DNA of 64,000 bases, from assembly GCF_900177295.1 (NCBI RefSeq), contig NZ_FWZX01000034.1, positions 1 to 64,000 of the forward strand, in the 5' to 3' direction. The notes under the pieces were generated by a model. That model ran no database searches and was not told the DNA's origin. It was given only the letters and a program-made list of their open reading frames with translations. Source of the DNA: Tistlia consotensis USBA 355 (lineage in GTDB: Bacteria > Pseudomonadota > Alphaproteobacteria > Kiloniellales > DSM-21159). Every line of letters begins with the position of its first letter. Position 1 is the stretch's first letter. A program made the translations under genes and the position numbers. This document shows positions 47,770 to 56,058 of the stretch, piece after piece.

Positions 47770-48636
47770 ATGCGCAAGCCCGAGGTCAAGGCCTTCTTCG
47801 ACGAGCCCACCTTCACGGTGTCCTACGTCTGCGTCGATCCCGAGACGAAGAAGTGTGCGATCATCGATTCCGTGCTCGACTTCGATCCGGCCTCCGGCCG
47901 GACCAGCCACGACAGCGCCGACGCGGTCATCGCCTACGTCCGCGCCGCCGGCCTCGAGGTCGAGTGGATCCTCGAGACCCATGTCCATGCCGACCACCTG
48001 TCGGCCGCGCCCTATCTGAAGCAGACGCTCGGCGGCAAGACCGCGATCGGCGCCAACATCGCCGTCGTGCAGAACACCTTCGGCACGCTGTTCAACGCCG
48101 AGCCCGGCTTCCGCCGCGACGGCAGCCAGTTCGACCGGCTGTTCCAGGACGGCGACCGCTTCCAGGTCGGCTCGATCGAGGCCAGGGCGATGCACACGCC
48201 CGGCCATACCCCGGCCTGCATGACCTACGTGATCGGCGACGCCGGCTTCGTCGGCGACACCCTGTTCATGCCGGACTACGGCACCGCGCGCTGCGACTTC
48301 CCGGGCGGCAACGCGCACACGCTCTACCGCTCGATCCAGAAGATCTTCGCCCTGCCCGAGGAGACGCGCCTCTTCATGTGCCACGACTACAAGGCGCCGG
48401 GCCGCGACGAGTACCGCTGGGAGACCACGGTCGGCGAGGAGAAGGCCAGGAACGTCCACGTCCACCGGGGCATCGACGAGGCGGCCTTCGTCAAGATGCG
48501 CAGCGAGCGCGACGCGACGCTCGGCATGCCGCGCCTGATCCTGCCGTCGGTGCAGGTCAACATGCGCGCCGGAGCGCTGCCGCCGCCCGAGGACAACGGC
48601 GTGCGCTACCTGAAGCTCCCGCTCGACGCGATCTAG
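47770..48636 (+). CDS. Metallo-beta-lactamase-fold persulfide dioxygenase (Blh/ETHE1-like)
   Basis: A 288-residue MBL-fold non-haem iron enzyme that oxidises glutathione persulfide to sulfite. The metal motif HVHADH (about 73-78) is followed by the later ligands in MHTPGHTPACMTY and GDTLFMPDYG and the final His in MCHDYKAPGR. The sequence follows the Blh C-terminal domain, which in other bacteria is fused to DUF442. Here DUF442 is instead fused to the next gene. No signal peptide. GGAGAC lies before the ATG. Confidence 0.9.
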   Translation: MRKPEVKAFFDEPTFTVSYVCVDPETKKCAIIDSVLDFDPASGRTSHDSADAVIAYVRAAGLEVEWILETHVHADHLSAAPYLKQTLGGKTAIGANIAVVQNTFGTLFNAEPGFRRDGSQFDRLFQDGDRFQVGSIEARAMHTPGHTPACMTYVIGDAGFVGDTLFMPDYGTARCDFPGGNAHTLYRSIQKIFALPEETRLFMCHDYKAPGRDEYRWETTVGEEKARNVHVHRGIDEAAFVKMRSERDATLGMPRLILPSVQVNMRAGALPPPEDNGVRYLKLPLDAI

Positions 48637-48694
48637 CGACAAAACCAGCGGCCGCCCGCGCGACGGCGACGGCCGATCCCAGGAGGAATGCCCC

Positions 48695-50479
48695 ATGGAC
48701 CCGAAGCGGATTTCCCCGTTCCTGTCGGTCTCGCCGCAGATCCTGCCGAGCGACCTCGGCACGCTGGCCGCGCACGGCTTCAAGACCATCGTCAACAACC
48801 GCCCGGACGGCGAGGGCGAGGACCAGCCGGCCGGCGCCGAGATCGAGCAGGCGGCCAAGGCCGTCGGCCTCGCCTACCACGCCCTGCCGGTCGTCTCCGG
48901 CAAGGTGACCGACGCCGACGTCGAGGCCTTCGCCAAGATCATGGCCGAGGTGCGCGGGCCGGTCTTCGCCTTCTGCCGCACCGGCACGCGCTCGACGACG
49001 CTCTGGGCACTGGCCGAGGCCTGGCACCTGGATCCCGACACGATCGTCGAGACCGCCCAGGGCGCCGGCTACGACATCTCCGGCCTGCGCCCGCGCCTCG
49101 AGCAGCGCGCCCAGGCGAGCGCGACCGGGACCGCGGCACCGTCGGGCAAGGCCGCGGCGCCGGGCGAGCAGCGGCCGCTGACCATCCACGACGTGGTGGT
49201 GGTCGGCGCCGGCACCGGCGGCATCTCGACCGCGGCGAGCCTGCTGGCGCGCCGGCCGGGCCTCGACATCGTCGTCGTCGACCCGCGCGACAAGCACTAC
49301 TACCAGCCGGGCTGGACCCTGGTCGGCGGCGGCGTCTTCGAGCGCGCCATGACCGAGCGGCCGATGGCCTCGGTGATCCCCAAGGGCGTGCGCTGGCTGC
49401 ACGCGGCGGTCGCCGCCTTCGAGCCGCAGCGCAACGAGGTCGTGCTCGAGGACGGCGAGCGGCTGCGCTACCGCACCCTGGTCGTCGCCCCGGGCCTGGA
49501 GCTTAACTGGGACGGCGTCGAGGGCCTGCGCGAGTCGCTCGGCCGCAACGGCGTGACCTCGAACTACCTGTTCGACATGGCGCCCTACACCTGGCAGCTG
49601 ACCCAGAGCCTGCGCGGCGGCACCGCGCTGTTCACCCAGCCGCCGATGCCGATCAAGTGCGCCGGCGCACCGCAGAAGGCGATGTACCTGTCCTGCGACC
49701 ACTGGCGCCGCACCGGCCGCCTCAAGGACATCGACGTGGCCTTCCACAATGCCGGCGGCGTGCTGTTGGGCGTCGCCGACTACGTGCCGGCGCTGATGGA
49801 GTACGTGAAGCTCTACGGCATCGACCTGCGCTTCAACAGCCGGCTGGTCGCGGTCGACGGCGACAAGCAGATCGCGCGCTTCGCCAACAGCGGGCCGGAC
49901 GGCACCAGCGAGACGATCGAGCGGCCGTTCGACATGCTCCACGTCTGCCCGCCGCAGCGTGCGCCCGGCTTCGTGCGCAGCAGCCCGCTGGCCAACGAGG
50001 CCGGCTGGGTCGAGGTCAGCCCCGAGACGCTGCAGCACGTGCGCTTCGGCAACATCTTCAGCCTGGGCGACGCGATGTCGGCGCCCAACGCCAAGACCGC
50101 CGCGGCGATCCGCAAGCAGGCGCCGACCGTCGCGGTCAACCTGCTGGCGGTGCTCGACGGCGAGGCGCCGCGCGCGGTCTACGACGGCTACGGCTCCTGC
50201 CCGCTGACCGTCGAGCGCGGCAAGATCGTGCTCGCCGAGTTCGGCTACGGCGGCAAGCTGCTGCCGACCTTCCCGACCTGGCTGATCGAGGGCCGCAAGC
50301 CGACCCGCCTCGCCTGGCTGCTCAAGGAAAAGGCGCTGCCGGCGATCTACTGGGAGCTGCTGCTCAAGGGCCGCGAATGGCTGGCCGGGCCGACCCTGCT
50401 GCCGCACCGCCCGCAGGCCCAGCAATCGCCCGAGGCCCTGTCCGAGAAGGGCAGCCCGGGCGGCAGCAAGGCGGCCTGA
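48695..50479 (+). CDS. DUF442 sulfurtransferase-like domain fused to sulfide:quinone reductase
   Basis: A 594-residue fusion. Residues 1-110 are a DUF442/TIGR01244 domain (phosphatase-like loop CRTGTRS with Cys94). A Gly/Ala-rich linker runs to about 162. The remainder is a sulfide:quinone reductase of type II: FAD motif VVVVGAGTGGIS (about 167-178), redox Cys322 in KCAGAPQKAMYL, and Cys418 in HVCPP. At the conserved C-terminal GD(C) position it has SLGDAMSAPNAKT, so the second disulfide Cys of human-type SQOR is absent there. It would oxidise sulfide and hand persulfide on, with quinone as electron acceptor. AGGAGG precedes the ATG. Confidence 0.9.
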   Translation: MDPKRISPFLSVSPQILPSDLGTLAAHGFKTIVNNRPDGEGEDQPAGAEIEQAAKAVGLAYHALPVVSGKVTDADVEAFAKIMAEVRGPVFAFCRTGTRSTTLWALAEAWHLDPDTIVETAQGAGYDISGLRPRLEQRAQASATGTAAPSGKAAAPGEQRPLTIHDVVVVGAGTGGISTAASLLARRPGLDIVVVDPRDKHYYQPGWTLVGGGVFERAMTERPMASVIPKGVRWLHAAVAAFEPQRNEVVLEDGERLRYRTLVVAPGLELNWDGVEGLRESLGRNGVTSNYLFDMAPYTWQLTQSLRGGTALFTQPPMPIKCAGAPQKAMYLSCDHWRRTGRLKDIDVAFHNAGGVLLGVADYVPALMEYVKLYGIDLRFNSRLVAVDGDKQIARFANSGPDGTSETIERPFDMLHVCPPQRAPGFVRSSPLANEAGWVEVSPETLQHVRFGNIFSLGDAMSAPNAKTAAAIRKQAPTVAVNLLAVLDGEAPRAVYDGYGSCPLTVERGKIVLAEFGYGGKLLPTFPTWLIEGRKPTRLAWLLKEKALPAIYWELLLKGREWLAGPTLLPHRPQAQQSPEALSEKGSPGGSKAA

Positions 50480-50523
50480 TCCCGCCTCCCTCGCGCGCCT
50501 TGCCTCCCTTGGTCGCGCGAGGA

Positions 50524-50559
50524 CGGACGCCGGGGCGATGCAGCGCGCCCCGGCGTCCG
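50524..50559. terminator. Bidirectional terminator hairpin
   Basis: CGGACGCCGGGGCG at 50524-50537 pairs perfectly with CGCCCCGGCGTCCG at 50546-50559 in the convergent gap between the SQR fusion and the flavin reductase gene. No clear U tract. Confidence 0.65.
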
Positions 50560-50563
50560 CGAG

Positions 50564-51130
50564 CTACCGCATCCGCGACTTCAGCCGGATCGTCTCGCCG
50601 TCGACCACGAAGCGGCCGTAGCCCTGGTGGTGGATCGTGCGCGGGCGCTTCTGCGCCGGGTCGCGCCAGGCCTTGACCACTTCCAGGACGAAGAGCGCGT
50701 AGTCCGCGACCAGGCGCCGGTCGGCGACCCGGCATTCCAGGTTGGCGAAGCACTCGGCGACCAGGGGCGCCGCGACGCGCCCGGCCGGCAGCGGGGTCAG
50801 GCCGAAGGCCTCGAACTTGTCGAGCGCGCGGCCCGAGCTGTTGCCGACCTGCACGACCTTGGCCGCGAGGCGGCGCGCCGGCAGCGCGATCACGCACTCG
50901 CCGCTCCGCTCGAGGGCCGCGAAGCTGTGGTTGGCCGGGCTGACCACGCAGGCGATCTGCGGCGGCTCGAACTCGACCATCATGTGCCAGGACAGGGTCA
51001 TGACGTTGGCCCGGCCGTCCAGCGCCGTGGTCAGGAGCACCACCGGGCCGGGCTCGATCAGCTGGTAGACCTCGGCCAGCGGCAGCTCGTCCAGCGCCGC
51101 CGACGCCGTGGCCGGCCGGCGCGCGCTCAC
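50564..51130 (-). CDS. Flavin reductase-like (FMN-binding split-barrel) protein
   Basis: A 188-residue flavin reductase-domain protein: GPVVLLTTALDGRANVMTLSWHMMVEF, IACVVSPANHSFAALERSGECVIALP and LECRVADRRLVADYALFVLEVV match the family core. The start is GTG at 51130, overlapping the nitroreductase stop as GTGA, so translation is coupled. It probably binds FMN and reduces flavin or an attached substrate. A frame open to 51763 is a read-through of the upstream gene. Confidence 0.88.
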   Translation of the reverse strand: MSARRPATASAALDELPLAEVYQLIEPGPVVLLTTALDGRANVMTLSWHMMVEFEPPQIACVVSPANHSFAALERSGECVIALPARRLAAKVVQVGNSSGRALDKFEAFGLTPLPAGRVAAPLVAECFANLECRVADRRLVADYALFVLEVVKAWRDPAQKRPRTIHHQGYGRFVVDGETIRLKSRMR

Positions 51131-51690
51131 GGGCCGATCCAGCGGATCTCCGGCGCCCGGCGCGGCACCGGCGGCGGGAAGGCCCTCGGCCGGCCGAGGA
51201 TGATCGGCGCGACCGGCAGCGCCTCCGCCGGCAGGCCGAGCGCCACCCTGCCCTCGGCGGTGCCGAGCCAGGCCTGGGCGAAGCCGATCCAGCAGCTGCC
51301 GAGCCCGGCCTCGCGCGCCGCCAGCATCAGGTTCTGAGCCGCCAGGGCGCAATCCTCGACGGTCCAGGGGTCGGCCGTCGCGCCGGCGATCACGACCAGC
51401 GCCGGGGCGGCGTAGAAGATGTCGAAGTCCGGATCCTCCAAGTAGCCGCGCAGCCGCGCCTCCCCCACGCCGGGCGGTGTGCTCGCCAGGAGGTGGGCCT
51501 TGGCTTCCCGGGAGATGCGGGCGAGCAGCGCCCGGTCGCGCACCACGACGAAGCGCCAGGGCTGGCGGTCGAGCGCGCTCGGTGCCTGCACGGCGGCCTC
51601 GATCAGCCGGCGCAGCAGCGCCTCGTCGAGCGGCTCGCCGGTGAAGTCGCGCACCGCTCGCCGATTGTAGATGGCTTCCGTCAGCTCCAT
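51127..51690 (-). CDS. Nitroreductase family protein
   Basis: A 187-residue FMN-dependent nitroreductase-fold protein. The first helix reads LTEAIYNRRAVRDFTGEPLDEALLRRLIEAAVQAPSA with the FMN-phosphate-binding RR and PS, then QPWRFVVVRD, and the C-terminal half AAQNLMLAAREAGLGSCWIGFAQ. The substrate is not predictable. It is paired with the flavin reductase gene by a four-base overlap. Confidence 0.92.
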   Translation of the reverse strand: MELTEAIYNRRAVRDFTGEPLDEALLRRLIEAAVQAPSALDRQPWRFVVVRDRALLARISREAKAHLLASTPPGVGEARLRGYLEDPDFDIFYAAPALVVIAGATADPWTVEDCALAAQNLMLAAREAGLGSCWIGFAQAWLGTAEGRVALGLPAEALPVAPIILGRPRAFPPPVPRRAPEIRWIGP

Positions 51691-51829
51691 GGCGGTCCCT
51701 CGCTGCGGCGAACTGTCCAGCCATGCTAGCCGGCCGGCGCAAGGGCGCCTTGACCGGGATCAAGAGCGCCGATGCCGGGCCGACGGCCCCATGGGATCGC
51801 AGCGCGATTCCACGGGGTCGCCATCTGCT

Positions 51830-54040
51830 CTAGAGACGCGCGAGCAGGACCTCGAGACCGATGCGGACCTGGTCCATCTCAGGGTGCCGGACCAGCCGCT
51901 GCAGGGCCAGGAAGTAGGTCATGACGGCGGGCGGCAGCGCCAGCACGGCCGCGAGGTGCGCGGCGGTCGCGCCGTCGGCGTCGTAGAGATAGTCGCTGGT
52001 CGCCGTCGACAGCAGGCCGACGGCGGCCAGGCAGGCCTCGACGTTCAGCGCCGGGTCGAAGCCGAAGTTCGCCTGGACCTGGTCGTCGATCGTCACGTAG
52101 GGCGTGGCGGTGGTGTTGACCGAGAGGTAGGGCTTGCCGAGCATCTGGCAGAGATTGGTCGTGTTGGCCCCTTCCAGGATCACCGGGAAGGTCGAGGCCT
52201 GGACGAAGCACTGGAAGATCGGCCCGGGCAGGCCCGGCGACTGCACCAGCAGGACCTTCGGCGTCTCCGCCGCCTCGAGGGCCGCCAGGGCGGTGCCCAG
52301 GTCGGCGGACGGAGCGGACAGGTCCAGGAAGCCGCAGTCGTCGGCGAGCCCTTCCGGCACCAGCGCGCCCAGGGACCGTACGCCGTAGACGGCGAACAGC
52401 ACGGCCGGCTTCAGGTCGAACGTCGCCTGCGCCGCCAGCAGCGCCCTCAGCAGGTTGCCGAGTACCAGCGCGACCTGGTCGTCCCTGGTCTGGTGCAGCC
52501 CGTAGGCCGTCATGAGCGACGTCTTCCTGGCGCCGACGGAGGTCAGGATCTTGGCCAGGTCCACGGGATCGGCGCCCCGGACGTAGCCGCCGTAGAGATC
52601 GAAGGCCGGGCCGGACTCGACCGGCTCGACGAAATAGGTCGCGGGGTCGTAGAGCCAGCAGGCCGGCGGCTGCGGCGGCAGCGGGTCGCCGATCTTCTGA
52701 CCGGCGAACTGCGCCTCGCCGTTCCGCGCGGTGCTGACGAAGCGATGGTGCGGATGCCACAGGAAAGGCTGCAGGACCAGCAGGCCCTCGGTGCGCAGGT
52801 AGGCGGTGCGCAGCGTGGAGACGGTCTCCGGGCTGCTCGCGGAGGCCGCGTCGCTGGCGGCAATCAGCCCCAGGGTGGTGTCGCTCGCCTCGTCCGGAAA
52901 GCGGTCGCTGCCGACCAGCCAGCGGACCCCGGGAATCCGGTCGTAGCGTGGATCGAGCCGCGCAATCTTGTCGAGACTGCTCTGCCCCGCGGCCTGCCTC
53001 GACCAGCGGAAGGCGACGGTCAGCAGGAATCCCTTGTTGCCCATGACGATCCTGGACGGATCGACGGTGCCCTGCTGATCGTCGCCGTTGTCCTCCACGG
53101 GGAGGCCGGCGATGTCGACCGCGGTGCCGAGCAGCGCCATTCCCTCCGGCGCCTCGAAGTTCTGCCGGAAGGCCGCCAGCATCTCGGCCGCGGTCGTGGC
53201 GGTGAAGCCGGACGGCAGCGCATCGGGCACGCTCCCTCCCGCCAGGTCCGCGGTCTGGTAAGGCTTGCCCGCCGCGTCGTGGTCCTGCAGGCCGGTGATC
53301 TCGCCCAGGACGTAGTAGTCGGCATCCGTACAGAAGGCTTCCAGCGCGGCGTCGACCGCCTGGCGGATCGCCACCTCCGGGTGCTCCACCGCCAGCGGCA
53401 TGGTGAACAGCTGGGTGACGGTGATCCGCTGATCGAAGCCGCTCGGGTCGGCGTCGCTGACGGCGACTTCGATGTTGACCCCGGAGGGCGGCGCCGCGAA
53501 GCCCAGGCGGCGCAGGTTGGCGATCAGCGCCAGCACCGCACTCTGGTGGCCGAGGTTGGGCGCGTCGGCGACGCTGATGCGGACGTCGCTCATCCGCGCG
53601 AAGAGACCGGAGCCGGGCTCGACGCCCCCGCCGCCCGACCCGCTCTCCCGGCCGAACGCGCTGCGGGCGACCCGCGCCGCCGCGATCAAGGAAACAAGCA
53701 GGTCCCGGAACGGCTGAAGCAGGGCGAGGTTCTCCTTGGCGGCGCGGGCGTCGATCACCTTGGCCAGGCTCAGCGGCCCCATCTTGAGCACACGCGCGTT
53801 CCACGTGGCGAAGGCGCTGGTCAGCGGCAGGACGACCCTGCTCGCCTGGTCCTCGATCCGCGTCACCGTCTCCTCCGACGGCGTCTCCTCCTGCAGCCAG
53901 GTCTCCAGCAGGATGGCGAAGTCGGTGAGCTCCTGCCCGGCATCGGCGAACTGGCCGGTCGCCTCGGTCATCGGCAGGTGCAGGAAGACCTCCTGGATGC
54001 CGCTGATGAGCTGCAATATCTCCTCGATGATCTCGCGCAT
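51830..54040 (-). CDS. Uncharacterised 736-residue protein with possible GT-B-like halves
   Basis: I do not recognise the family. An N-terminal helical, coiled-coil-like region (about 1-130) ends in a Gly/Ser-rich linker (GRESGSGGGGVEPGSG). The core then opens with a strand-helix unit resembling the first Rossmann fold of GT-B glycosyltransferases (VRISVADAPNLGHQSAVLALIANLRRLGF). A later block, VLLVQSPGLPGPIFQCFVQAS then VILEGANTTNLCQMLGKPYLSV, resembles their nucleotide-binding half. No signal or membrane span is seen. ATG at 54040 with GGAAG upstream; a frame open to 54769 runs antisense through nothing conserved. It follows yciB by about 190 bases. Confidence 0.8.
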   Translation of the reverse strand: MREIIEEILQLISGIQEVFLHLPMTEATGQFADAGQELTDFAILLETWLQEETPSEETVTRIEDQASRVVLPLTSAFATWNARVLKMGPLSLAKVIDARAAKENLALLQPFRDLLVSLIAAARVARSAFGRESGSGGGGVEPGSGLFARMSDVRISVADAPNLGHQSAVLALIANLRRLGFAAPPSGVNIEVAVSDADPSGFDQRITVTQLFTMPLAVEHPEVAIRQAVDAALEAFCTDADYYVLGEITGLQDHDAAGKPYQTADLAGGSVPDALPSGFTATTAAEMLAAFRQNFEAPEGMALLGTAVDIAGLPVEDNGDDQQGTVDPSRIVMGNKGFLLTVAFRWSRQAAGQSSLDKIARLDPRYDRIPGVRWLVGSDRFPDEASDTTLGLIAASDAASASSPETVSTLRTAYLRTEGLLVLQPFLWHPHHRFVSTARNGEAQFAGQKIGDPLPPQPPACWLYDPATYFVEPVESGPAFDLYGGYVRGADPVDLAKILTSVGARKTSLMTAYGLHQTRDDQVALVLGNLLRALLAAQATFDLKPAVLFAVYGVRSLGALVPEGLADDCGFLDLSAPSADLGTALAALEAAETPKVLLVQSPGLPGPIFQCFVQASTFPVILEGANTTNLCQMLGKPYLSVNTTATPYVTIDDQVQANFGFDPALNVEACLAAVGLLSTATSDYLYDADGATAAHLAAVLALPPAVMTYFLALQRLVRHPEMDQVRIGLEVLLARL

Positions 54041-54228
54041 CGGCCGGCTTCCAGTCTGAGGCGCGGGGCGAGGCCGGACGCCGCGTCCCGCCGGAAAGGT
54101 CGTCCGGAAGCTTGACGCTCGGCGCACGGCCGGCGTGTTCCGGTCGCCTGTCTCCGGCGGGACGGCGCTGTCGAGAAAGCGGCGAGGTGGCGAGCGGCGG
54201 TGGACCGGCCGGCGGAGCTGAGGAGGGT

Positions 54229-54834
54229 CTAGCCCTGCTCCTCGCCGGCCTGGTGGCGCATCATGAAGGGCACCTGGGTCCCGATGAAGACCAGCGAGAG
54301 GGCGATCTGGCCGACCGTGTCGAAGGTCACCCAGAGGTCTGTCGGCTGGGTCCGCCAGATCACCTCGTTGAGCCCGGCCATGGCCAGGAAGAAGACCGCG
54401 AAGCGGTGGGTCAGGGCGACGTAGGCCGCCGGACGCAGCGGGAAGCCGCCCTGCAGCAGGACCTTGAGCAGCGGCCGCCGAAGCGCCAGCGAGGCCCAGA
54501 GCACCAGCGCGAAGAGCGTCTGGACGATGGTCGGCTTCATCTTGATGAAGGTGTCGTCGCGCAGGATCAGGGTCAGGCCGCCGAACAGCCCGATCGCGCC
54601 GGCCATGACCAGGGTCATCAGCGGGATCCGGCGGGCGACCAGCCAGGACAGGGCGACCGCCGCGACCGCCGCGGCGACCACAGCCGCCGTCGCGGTCCGG
54701 ATGTCGCTCGCCAGATAGCTGCCGAGGAAGACCAGCAGCGGGCCGTAGTCGACCGTCGGCTTCAGCCACTTCGGGCCGTCGGGCGCCGGCTGCGCGTCGT
54801 CCCGTCGTGCCCGTCCGTCAACAGTTCCGCTCAT
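54229..54834 (-). CDS. yciB: YciB/IspZ-family inner-membrane septation protein
   Basis: A 201-residue polytopic membrane protein with about five to six spans. Family motifs include KPTIVQTLFALVLWASL, the ALTHRFAVFFLAMAGLNEVIWR segment and WVTFDTVGQIALSLVFIGTQVPFM near the end. YciB takes part in cell envelope and septum maintenance; its biochemical role is not settled. I start at ATG 54834 with AAGGG six bases before; 20 earlier in-frame codons are unconserved. The first ~25 residues are polar and longer than in E. coli. Confidence 0.92.
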   Translation of the reverse strand: MSGTVDGRARRDDAQPAPDGPKWLKPTVDYGPLLVFLGSYLASDIRTATAAVVAAAVAAVALSWLVARRIPLMTLVMAGAIGLFGGLTLILRDDTFIKMKPTIVQTLFALVLWASLALRRPLLKVLLQGGFPLRPAAYVALTHRFAVFFLAMAGLNEVIWRTQPTDLWVTFDTVGQIALSLVFIGTQVPFMMRHQAGEEQG

Positions 54835-54839
54835 GCCTG

Positions 54840-55221
54840 ACCCTTCGCGACCGATCGTCCCAGCCAATTTGGGCGGAACGGCCGCTCCGTTCAACTCGCG
54901 AGCTCGGCCGGCAAGCCGGAGACGCCGGACGACACGGCGTCTCGACGGCAGCCCCTGTCGTCACGAGAGAAATCCCCGCGCCTCCGCGAGTAATATTCAG
55001 CAAGAAAGCCTTATACTTCCGATTGATTCATGGACTTCGTCAGAAACAACCCAAGAAATATATTGCCAACTTAAACGAATCATTTACGCTCTTCTGAGAT
55101 AAATCGAGGCTGCCGCAAGAGACGGCCAGCGTGCCGCGGCGCCGGGAGCCTTCGGGCACCGGCGGCGGCGCCCGAAGGGATGAGCGTCCGGGACTTTGTC
55201 GAAACCGATGGAGTGACGGAA
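54840..55221. other. AT-rich gene-free stretch
   Basis: No gene is supported here. The segment about 54985-55110 is unusually AT-rich for the window (for example GTAATATTCAGC and AAATATATTGCC), and the flanks are normal GC. Small frames across it lack ribosome binding sites. It may hold promoters for yciB (minus) and the small plus-strand gene, or be a remnant of inserted DNA. Confidence 0.4.
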
Positions 55222-55446
55222 GTGATCAAGGTCATCGTGCTCATCTGCAGTCTGGCCAGCGTGCCGAACTCCAAGGACTGCAACGGCGTCAACGCGATCG
55301 ACATGGTCGAGGCGCCGCCCGCCACCGACAGCCGGAGCTGCGTGTTCGGCGCCATGACCTACGTCGCCGGCAGGCCGAACAGCTACCCGGACGACTACTA
55401 CCTGAAGGTGCTCTGCCAGAGCGGGCCGAAGTCGCCGATCGGCTGA
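55222..55446 (+). CDS. Small cysteine-containing hypothetical protein
   Basis: A 74-residue protein if started at GTG 55222, which has GGAG eight bases upstream; an in-frame ATG at 55180 is the alternative (88 residues) but has its purine run right against the start. It opens with a hydrophobic stretch (KVIVLICSLASV), possibly a short signal or an interior strand, and has four Cys (LICS, KDCNG, RSCVFG, LKVLCQ). No function is assignable. It follows the AT-rich patch and is convergent with the RidA gene. Confidence 0.55.
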   Translation: MIKVIVLICSLASVPNSKDCNGVNAIDMVEAPPATDSRSCVFGAMTYVAGRPNSYPDDYYLKVLCQSGPKSPIG

Positions 55447-55477
55447 GGACGCCTCGGCAGCCCGCAGCGGAGGCCGG

Positions 55478-55888
55478 TCAGGGGGCGGCGGCCGCGACCT
55501 CGATCTCGATCAGCAGCTCGGGCCGGGCAAGGCCGGCAACGACGAGCGTGGTGACCGCCGGCGGCTCCGCGCTGCCCCAGCGCCTGCGGCGGATCTCGCC
55601 CAGGCTCGCCTGGTCCTCCGGCCGCGTCAGGAAATAGCCGACCTTCGCCATGTCGGCGGGCGTCATGCCGGCGGCCGCCAGCAGCGCCTCGACGTTGTTC
55701 ATCGCCTGCTCACACTGCGCGGCGAAGCCCGGCGGCAGAGAGCCGTCGGATGCGATGCCGATCTGGCCGGAGAGGAACAGCAGCCGGGACCCGGCCGCGA
55801 CCTCGACGGCATGGGAATAGATGCTCCTGAACGGCTCCGGGACCGGCCAGAGCGAGCCTGGATTGTGGCGCCTCGCCGCTCCGCCCAT
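55478..55888 (-). CDS. RidA family (YjgF/YER057c/UK114) protein
   Basis: A 136-residue RidA-type protein: SIYSHAVEVAAGSRLLFLSGQIGI, QCEQAMNNVEALLAAAGMTPADMAKVGYFLT and a C-terminal ARPELLIEIEVAAAA. RidA enzymes deaminate reactive enamine/imine intermediates. The catalytic Arg expected before PELLIE is present (LARPELLIEIE), so deaminase activity is plausible. ATG at 55888 follows AGGGGG; codons upstream to 55993 are unconserved. It is divergent from the metallophosphoesterase gene. Confidence 0.88.
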   Translation of the reverse strand: MGGAARRHNPGSLWPVPEPFRSIYSHAVEVAAGSRLLFLSGQIGIASDGSLPPGFAAQCEQAMNNVEALLAAAGMTPADMAKVGYFLTRPEDQASLGEIRRRRWGSAEPPAVTTLVVAGLARPELLIEIEVAAAAP

Positions 55889-56058
55889 GCCGTTCCCCCT
55901 GCACGTCTCTGTCGTCTCTGTCGTCGCCAATCTGGCCGGAGCGGCTGCGTCGGTCAATTCGCAGGCTGCCCGCCCGCCGCTCGTCGGACGCACAACTGCA
56001 ACTCGACAGCAGCGGCGAGGCTCGCCAAGCTGGCAGTCCCGGAGAGGGGAAAGCCGCC

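Noticed and set aside
51830-54769. Extension of the 736-residue protein to 979 codons
   Set aside because: The added part is read antisense or out of frame across the yciB gene and its gap and is Arg/Pro/Gly-rich without conserved features.
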